Below, in pieces: positions 6,316-11,138 of a stretch of DNA of 11,138 nucleotides. The stretch is taken from positions 1 through 11,138 of the forward strand of contig CAINDZ010000456.1 in assembly GCA_903847545.1 (NCBI GenBank). Direction: 5' to 3'. How positions within the stretch are numbered: position 1 is the first letter of the stretch; each line of letters opens with the position of its first letter. Under the pieces are notes generated by a model that saw only the letters and a program-made list of their open reading frames with translations, was not told the origin of the DNA and did no database searches. This stretch comes from an uncultured bacterium (GTDB taxonomy: Bacteria > Krumholzibacteriota > Krumholzibacteriia > LZORAL124-64-63). The translations under genes were made by a program, and so were the position numbers.

Positions 6316-7969
6316 GCGAAGGCTGGACACCCCGCTGGCGTTCCTAGCGGCGGCGCTGATCTTCTCGCTGGCCTGCAAGCTCGCGGTGATCAAGGTGGGC
6401 GCGCCCTGGGTCTCGATCGATGACCGCACGACGTTCGACGGCGGCTTCCTCGCCTGGTTCGGGCAGGCCCCGCCGCAGCGCATGTACCTCGAGAGCTGGC
6501 TCGCCGGCCTGCTGTCGGTCGGCACCTACGCGTTCCGGGTGGTCACCAACGCGATTCCCGGCTCGCTCGGCCTGAACATCGTGGCCGACGCCTACGGCGA
6601 CTTCTACCGCCACCCGGACCCGTACGCCCACGTCTACCGCGCCTTCGTGCTGGTGCTCGACCTGGCGGCGGCCCTGCTGACCTGGCGCCTGGCCCGTCGC
6701 GCGCTGGGCGACCTGTGGCGCGGCTGGGGCGCCGTGCTGCCGCCGGCGATGTTCCTGCTGACGTACAACACCGTCTGGGCCGACATCGTGGCCCGGCCCG
6801 ACGCGATGCTGCCGCTGTTCGTCACCGCCGGCCTGCTCATGTACTACCGGTCCGGGTTCGGCGAGCGCCAGGGGTGGCTGCTGGGCGCCGGCTTCGTGCT
6901 GGGCCTCGGTGCCGGGCTCAAGCTGCACGTGGCCCTGGCCGTGATCCTGATGTTCGGCGACCTGGTCCGCGTGCACGGATGGCGCCGCGCGGTGCGCCTG
7001 GGCTGGGCGTTCGCCGCCCTGTCGCTGCTGGCCTTCCTGGTGTCGGCCGGCATCCCGCTGTTCGACCCGCTCAAGTACGTCAAGCTGCGGATGACCAACG
7101 CCAAGGACGACGCGTCCCCGTGGCTCAAGTGGGGGCACGAGTTCATCACGATGCTGCGCGGCACCGGCTGGGTGGTGCTGCCGCTGACGGTGGCGGCGGT
7201 CGTGATGCGCGGGCGCGGCTCGTTCCGGCGGCTGAACCCCGTGGCCGCCAGCCTCGCCTTCCAGGCGATCGGCTGGCTGCTGCTGTTCGCGGCCATCCGC
7301 CAGTTGCGCGGCTACTGGATGCTGCCGGCCCTGCCGCTCTTCTACACGGCGGCGACCGGCTTCCTGGCCTGCCTGGCCGCCGAGCGCCCGCGCTGGCGGC
7401 GCGCCGCCGCCGCGGTTGCGGCCGTGGCGCTCGTCGTGCTGGGCGCGCAGAGCGTGATGGAGGTGGGCCGTTTCCGGGCCTCGGCGCAGGATGGGCTCCG
7501 CAACTGGATCCGCGCCAACGTGGCGCGCACCGACCCGTTCTTCGTGTTCGGGTTCGAGGGACTGGTGCTGCCGCGCAGCACGCAGGCGCTGGCCACGATC
7601 GCGACCGGCATCGAGCGCGGCATCGCCGCCGACCGGGCCTCGGGCCAGCCGTTCACCGAGCGCCACCTGAAGAACTGGGAGGAGGAGGTCGAGCTGGCGC
7701 GGCAGGATTTCCTGGGCCGCCGGTGTGACGACGGCTGGGAGTTCTACTCCTACCACACGACGCCGTTCGACAAGTACCAGGGTCTCGTGGACATGGGGGC
7801 GATGCGCTACATCATGGTCGAGGAGCACTTCGAGAACCCGCCCGACTTCCCCCTGGCCGACTACCTGGCCCGGGACTTCGACCTGGTGGCCGAGACCACC
7901 GGCGCCGGCGGCGAGGGCTACGGCCTGGCCTACCGCATCTACGCCCGCCGCGCGGGCGAAGGGCGCTGA
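6308..7969 (+). CDS. GT39-like multi-pass membrane glycosyltransferase (GT-C fold)
   Basis: The protein is 553 residues. Helix one (about 10-28) is followed by a short outside loop with SIDDRTTFD (D38, D39), the position where GT-C enzymes keep their catalytic acid. Several further helices follow (VLVLDLAAALLTW, MLPLFVTAGLLMYY after the ARPDA motif, LLGAGFVLGLGAGL, AFAALSLLAFLVS, VVLPLTVAAVVM, WLLLFAAI, and the AAAAVAAVALVVLGA helix). A soluble tail of roughly 165 residues ends the protein and probably faces the periplasm. Such enzymes use polyprenyl-phosphate sugars, made here by the adjoining GtrB-like enzyme, and transfer them to a glycan, lipid or protein outside the inner membrane. The start overlaps the gtrB-like stop by 8 bp, with AAAGG 6 bases upstream. 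The acceptor is unknown; O-antigen or exopolysaccharide side-branching is the simplest guess. Confidence 0.85.
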   Translation: MRERRLDTPLAFLAAALIFSLACKLAVIKVGAPWVSIDDRTTFDGGFLAWFGQAPPQRMYLESWLAGLLSVGTYAFRVVTNAIPGSLGLNIVADAYGDFYRHPDPYAHVYRAFVLVLDLAAALLTWRLARRALGDLWRGWGAVLPPAMFLLTYNTVWADIVARPDAMLPLFVTAGLLMYYRSGFGERQGWLLGAGFVLGLGAGLKLHVALAVILMFGDLVRVHGWRRAVRLGWAFAALSLLAFLVSAGIPLFDPLKYVKLRMTNAKDDASPWLKWGHEFITMLRGTGWVVLPLTVAAVVMRGRGSFRRLNPVAASLAFQAIGWLLLFAAIRQLRGYWMLPALPLFYTAATGFLACLAAERPRWRRAAAAVAAVALVVLGAQSVMEVGRFRASAQDGLRNWIRANVARTDPFFVFGFEGLVLPRSTQALATIATGIERGIAADRASGQPFTERHLKNWEEEVELARQDFLGRRCDDGWEFYSYHTTPFDKYQGLVDMGAMRYIMVEEHFENPPDFPLADYLARDFDLVAETTGAGGEGYGLAYRIYARRAGEGR

Positions 7970-7970
7970 C

Positions 7971-9098
7971 GTGCGCGTCCTTCACCTGCTCGAGAGCGGC
8001 GGGCTCTACGGCGCCGAGCGCGTCGTCCTGAACCTGTCGGAGGCCATGCGTGCGGCGGGAGCGTTCGAGCCGGTCGTCGGCTGCATCGTGCAGCGGCCCG
8101 GTGAGCCGTGCGCGCTGTACGACGAGGCCGTGCGCCGGGGCTTCGCCGCCGAGAAGGTCCTGCTGCGGAACCTGGGCCTGGCCCTCGACGCGCCGGCAGC
8201 GGCCCGCCGCTGGGCCCGCCTGGGCATCGGCCTGGTGCACAGCCACGGCTACAAGGCCACGGTCTTCGGCAGCGCCGTGCGCGCGCTGCGCCCGCTGCCG
8301 ATGACAGCGACCTGTCATTTGTGGTTCATCGGCCCGCGGACCCCGCTCAAGATGCGCGCGATGGTCGCCGCCGAGCTGCGGCTCTACCGCCGGTTCCGGA
8401 CCGTCGTCGCGGTCTCGGGCGAGATCCGCGACGTGCTCGTGCGCGCCGGCGTGTCCGCCGACCGCGTCCGCGTGATCGCCAACGGCATCCCGCTGGGCGC
8501 GCCAGCGCCGGCCGCGGCCGACCGCGAGGCGCTGCGGGCGGCGCTGGGGGCGGGGCCCGGGACCTTCCTGGTGCTGAACGCGGGACGCCTGACGGCCCAG
8601 AAGGACCAGGCCTCGTTGCTGCGCGCGGTCGGCGACGCGCCCCTGGACGGGCGTCCCCTGCGCTGCGTGGTGGCGGGTGAGGGCGAATTGCGCGAAGTTC
8701 TGGGGGGGGAAATCGAGGGCCGCGGCTGGTCCGGGCGGGTGGCCCTGCTGGGCTTCCGCGACGACGTGCAGGCCCTGCTCGGCGCGGCGGACGTGTTCGC
8801 CCTGCCATCACTCGACGAAGGCATGCCGATGATCCTGCTGGAAGCCGCCGCGGCCGGGTTGCCCATCGTGGCCACGCCGGTCGGGGACATTCCCACGCTG
8901 CTGCGGCACGGGCACAACGCGCTGCTCGTGCCCGCGGGCGACGTCACCGCGTTGCGCGAGGCGCTGCTGCGGCTGCGGGACGAGCCGGGGCTGGCCGCCC
9001 GGCTGGGGGACGCGGCGCGGCACGACGTGTGCGACCGCCATTCCAGCGAGGCGATGTACGAACGCTACGCAGAGGTCTACCGCGCCCATGCCCGCTAG
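7971..9098 (+). CDS. Glycosyltransferase family 4 (second, GTG start)
   Basis: The protein is 375 residues from GTG 7971, one base after the previous stop, with GAAGGG (7958-7963) 7 bases upstream. The N-terminus MRVLHLLESGGLYGAERVV is the usual first strand and acceptor loop of GT4 enzymes. SHGYKATVFG, VSGEIRDVL and ANGIPLG follow, then the donor half with AGRLTAQKDQASLLRAV, VVAGEGELREVL and the E-x7-E motif (E283 and E291 in DEGMPMILLEAAAAGLPIVA), ending with TPVGDIPTLL. It should add a sugar in the cytoplasm to a growing lipid-linked oligosaccharide. It shares only family motifs with the GT4 at 1543, so the two likely make different linkages. A G8 run at 8702-8709 sits inside the donor half. 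The gene overlaps the next by 11 bp. Confidence 0.93.
   Translation: MRVLHLLESGGLYGAERVVLNLSEAMRAAGAFEPVVGCIVQRPGEPCALYDEAVRRGFAAEKVLLRNLGLALDAPAAARRWARLGIGLVHSHGYKATVFGSAVRALRPLPMTATCHLWFIGPRTPLKMRAMVAAELRLYRRFRTVVAVSGEIRDVLVRAGVSADRVRVIANGIPLGAPAPAAADREALRAALGAGPGTFLVLNAGRLTAQKDQASLLRAVGDAPLDGRPLRCVVAGEGELREVLGGEIEGRGWSGRVALLGFRDDVQALLGAADVFALPSLDEGMPMILLEAAAAGLPIVATPVGDIPTLLRHGHNALLVPAGDVTALREALLRLRDEPGLAARLGDAARHDVCDRHSSEAMYERYAEVYRAHAR
8702..8709 (+). repeat. G8 homopolymer inside the second GT4 gene
   Basis: Eight consecutive G bases within a Leu-Gly-Gly-Glu stretch of the GT4 at 7971-9098. Gain or loss of one base would frameshift the protein ahead of its E-x7-E motif. It is the longest G run I noticed in the window. 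Confidence 0.6.
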
Positions 9099-10017
9099 CC
9101 AGCAGCCTACCGTGACGCCGGGCCTGGTCTCGGTCGTGACGGCGACCTACAACATGGGTCGCTACATCACCGAGACCATTGACGCGGTCCTGGCGCAGGA
9201 CTACCCGCATGTCGAGTCGGTCGTCGTCGACGACGGCTCGACCGACGACACGCTGCAGGTCCTCGCCCGGTACGCCGGGAACCCGCGCGTCCGCATCGTG
9301 CGGCAGGCCAATGCCGGGCAGACGGTCGCCAAGAACCACGGCATCCGCGAGTCCCGCGGCGAGTTCATCGCCTTCTGCGACGCCGACGACATCTGGGAAC
9401 CCCACAAGCTGTCGCGCCAGCTGCCGCGCTTCGCCGCGTCGGACCGCGTCGGCGTCGTCTTCAGCGACATCACCTGCATCGACGGCGAGGGGAAGCCGTT
9501 CGCGACGGAGTTCATGGCGCGTTCCGAGGGCAAGGTCACGGCGGCCCTGCTCGTGGACAACTTCGTGCCATTCCCGACCGTGGTCGCCCGGGCGGACGTG
9601 CTGCGCGAGTTCGGCGGGTTCGACGAGCGGCTGACGATGTCCATCGACTACGACCTGTGGCTGCGCATCTCCACGCGCTACGAGTTCGCCTGGGTGCGCG
9701 AGCCGCTGGCCCGCTACCGCATCTGGCCCGGCCAGATGTCCCACAAGACGGGCGAGCGCCTGGACAACTTCTTCCAGCTGCTGGAGCGCTTCCTGGCCGC
9801 CAATCCCGGCCTGCTGACGCGCCGCGAGATCGATCGCGCCTATGCGCACGTCCACGTGACGCGAGGCTACTGGCACGCGCGCGAGGGCCGGCGCGCGGCA
9901 GCCTGGGCCGATTATCGCGAGGCGATGCGGCGCGACTTCTTCGTCGTGCGCATGTGGAAGCGCATCGTGTCGCTGCCGCTCGGCCGCGACCGCGTCACCG
10001 CGAAGGCCGCCCGATGA
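9088..10017 (+). CDS. Glycosyltransferase family 2 (free GT-A enzyme)
   Basis: The protein is 309 residues, typical of stand-alone GT2 enzymes. Motifs in order are LVSVVTATYNMGRYI (13-27), VVDDGSTDDT (47-56), FCDADDIWEPHK with the metal-binding DADD at 98-101, and SIDYDLWLRIS near 187, where the usual ED pair is replaced by DYD. A short C-terminal helical part (about 240-309) resembles the linker that follows GT2 domains in this operon and looks TPR-like (AYAHVHVTRGYWHAREG, AWADYREAMRRD). There are no membrane helices, so it acts in the cytoplasm, probably on a lipid-linked acceptor. The start ATG 9088 lies within the last codons of the GT4 gene and the stop overlaps the next start as ATGA, so it is translationally coupled on both sides. 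Confidence 0.93.
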   Translation: MPASQQPTVTPGLVSVVTATYNMGRYITETIDAVLAQDYPHVESVVVDDGSTDDTLQVLARYAGNPRVRIVRQANAGQTVAKNHGIRESRGEFIAFCDADDIWEPHKLSRQLPRFAASDRVGVVFSDITCIDGEGKPFATEFMARSEGKVTAALLVDNFVPFPTVVARADVLREFGGFDERLTMSIDYDLWLRISTRYEFAWVREPLARYRIWPGQMSHKTGERLDNFFQLLERFLAANPGLLTRREIDRAYAHVHVTRGYWHAREGRRAAAWADYREAMRRDFFVVRMWKRIVSLPLGRDRVTAKAAR

Positions 10018-11138
10018 GGATGCCCGATCCCCTGGTCGGCCGCGTCTTCGAGCCCGCGTGGGACCTCTACGAGCGCAGCGCCCGCCTGCGGGCCCTGCGC
10101 GCGCTGCGCCGCACGCAGTGGGATGCCCCGGATGTCATCCGCGCCCGGCAGGACGCCGCCCTGCGCGGCATCATCGCGCACGCCGCGTCGACCTGCCCGC
10201 ACTACCGGGACGCGTGGGGAGCGGCCGGCATCGACCCGGCCTCCATCCGCACGGTCGGCGACCTGGCGCGCCTGCCCATCCTGTCCAAGGACGACATCCG
10301 CCGCAACCAGGACGCGCTGGTGTCCTCGCGCCACCACAAGGCGGACCTGCGCCGGGCGAAGACCGGCGGCTCCACGGGGGTCTCGCTGGAGATCTACTGC
10401 GACGAGCCCGGCATCCAGCGGCGCGCCGCCGCCGCCCTGCGCTCGGACGAATGGTCCGGCTGGCGCCTGGGGCAACCGATGGCCGCCGTCTGGGGCAACC
10501 CTCCGGTCGCGCGCACGCTGAAGAACCGGCTGCGCGCCGCGCTCAAGGACCGCATCATCTACCTCGACACGATGCGCATCGACGAGCCGGCGCTCGAGCG
10601 CTTCGTGGCCGACTGGAAGCGCATGCGCCCGGGGCTGCTCTTCGGCCATGCCCATTCGCTGTTCATCCTGGCCGAGCACCTGCGCGACACGGGGTGCCGG
10701 CTGGACCCGAGCGGGGTCATCGCCACCAGCATGATGCTGCTCGAGCCCGAGCGGCGGGTCATCGAGGCGGTCTGCGGCGTACCGGTCACCAACCGCTACG
10801 GGTGCGAGGAGGTCAGCCTCATCGCCTGCGAGTGCGAGCAGCACCGCGGCCTGCACCTGAATGCCGACCACGTCATCACCGAGTTCCTGCGCGACGACGG
10901 CACGCCCTGCGCGCCCGGCGAGGACGGCCGGCTGGTCGTCACCGAGCTGGTCAACCTCGGCCAGCCGCTCATCCGCTACGAGCTGGGCGACCGCGGGGTG
11001 CCGTCGGACCGGGCGTGCCCCTGCGGGCGCGGGCTGCCGCTGATGGAGCAGGTGACCGGCCGCACCGCCGACTTCCTGCTGGCCGAGGGCGGTTACCGCG
11101 TGCAGGGCATCTCCATCATCGAGAACACGCTGACGCGG
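10014..11138 (+). CDS. CapK/PaaK-like adenylate-forming enzyme (partial, runs off right edge)
   Basis: An open frame from ATG 10014 continues for 375 codons to the window edge without a stop; family members are usually about 430-460 residues, so perhaps the last 60-80 are missing. GAAGG lies 7 bases upstream and the start overlaps the GT2 stop by 4 bp (ATGA). Motifs of the phenylacetate-CoA-ligase-like branch are present: P-loop-like KTGGSTG (116-122), YGCEEVSLIACEC (262-274) at the adenylate site, RYELGDRG (321-328), and CPCGRGL followed by TGRTADFLL before the C-terminal lid. Cys272, Cys274, His277, His281, Cys335 and Cys337 could form metal sites. CapK-like members are common in capsule and exopolysaccharide loci, where they are often annotated as ligases without a proven substrate. 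It may activate an acyl group for polymer decoration. Confidence 0.9.
   Translation, partial: MRMPDPLVGRVFEPAWDLYERSARLRALRALRRTQWDAPDVIRARQDAALRGIIAHAASTCPHYRDAWGAAGIDPASIRTVGDLARLPILSKDDIRRNQDALVSSRHHKADLRRAKTGGSTGVSLEIYCDEPGIQRRAAAALRSDEWSGWRLGQPMAAVWGNPPVARTLKNRLRAALKDRIIYLDTMRIDEPALERFVADWKRMRPGLLFGHAHSLFILAEHLRDTGCRLDPSGVIATSMMLLEPERRVIEAVCGVPVTNRYGCEEVSLIACECEQHRGLHLNADHVITEFLRDDGTPCAPGEDGRLVVTELVNLGQPLIRYELGDRGVPSDRACPCGRGLPLMEQVTGRTADFLLAEGGYRVQGISIIENTLTR

Noticed and set aside
5182..6525. Minus-strand open frame of 447 codons opposite gtrB
   Set aside because: It is antisense to the strongly supported GtrB-like gene and its translation has no recognisable domain.

Overview
The window is about 11 kb of very GC-rich bacterial DNA (roughly 70% G+C by eye, with G or C at most third codon positions). 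It is packed with genes for making and modifying a cell-surface polysaccharide. The gene types (undecaprenyl-phosphate glycosyltransferase, GtrA membrane domain, GT39-like integral membrane transferase, O-acyltransferase, CapK-like ligase, and a secreted protein behind a sigma-54-type promoter) suggest a Gram-negative, environmental high-GC lineage such as a myxobacterial/deltaproteobacterial or related candidate phylum. The sequence alone does not fix the taxon. No RNA genes, insertion sequences, CRISPR arrays, integrases or origins are visible.

Layout. Bases 1-148 are the 3' end of an unidentified gene. A noncoding gap (149-430) follows. It carries a convincing -24/-12 (sigma-54) promoter at 342-357 and a good Shine-Dalgarno site, and leads into a secreted IPT/TIG plus jelly-roll-like protein (431-1522). 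Twenty bases later comes a GT4 glycosyltransferase (1543-2727). It meets a convergent acyltransferase-3 membrane protein on the minus strand (2705-3808), and the two 3' ends overlap by 23 bp. A short divergent intergenic region (3809-3950) contains a plausible sigma-70 promoter for the rightward genes.

From 3951 to the end of the window runs one tightly coupled operon of six genes. They are a GT2 glycosyltransferase fused to a GtrA membrane domain, a GtrB/ArnC-like polyprenyl-phosphate glycosyltransferase with two C-terminal membrane helices, a GT39-like multi-pass membrane glycosyltransferase, a second GT4, a second free GT2, and a CapK/PaaK-like adenylate-forming enzyme that runs off the right edge. 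Junctions are overlaps of 17, 8, 11 and 4 bp, plus one 1-bp gap.

How the genes may work together (inference). The GT4 and GT2 enzymes would build a repeat unit on a lipid carrier in the cytoplasm. GtrB would make a polyprenyl-phosphate sugar, the GtrA domain would move it across the inner membrane, and the GT39-like protein would transfer the sugar outside. The acyltransferase would add O-acyl groups. The secreted protein may bind or cleave the finished polymer. The most unusual points are the GT2-GtrA fusion next to a separate GtrB, the sigma-54 promoter with an overlapping AT-rich dyad, and poly-G tracts at two glycosyltransferase genes.
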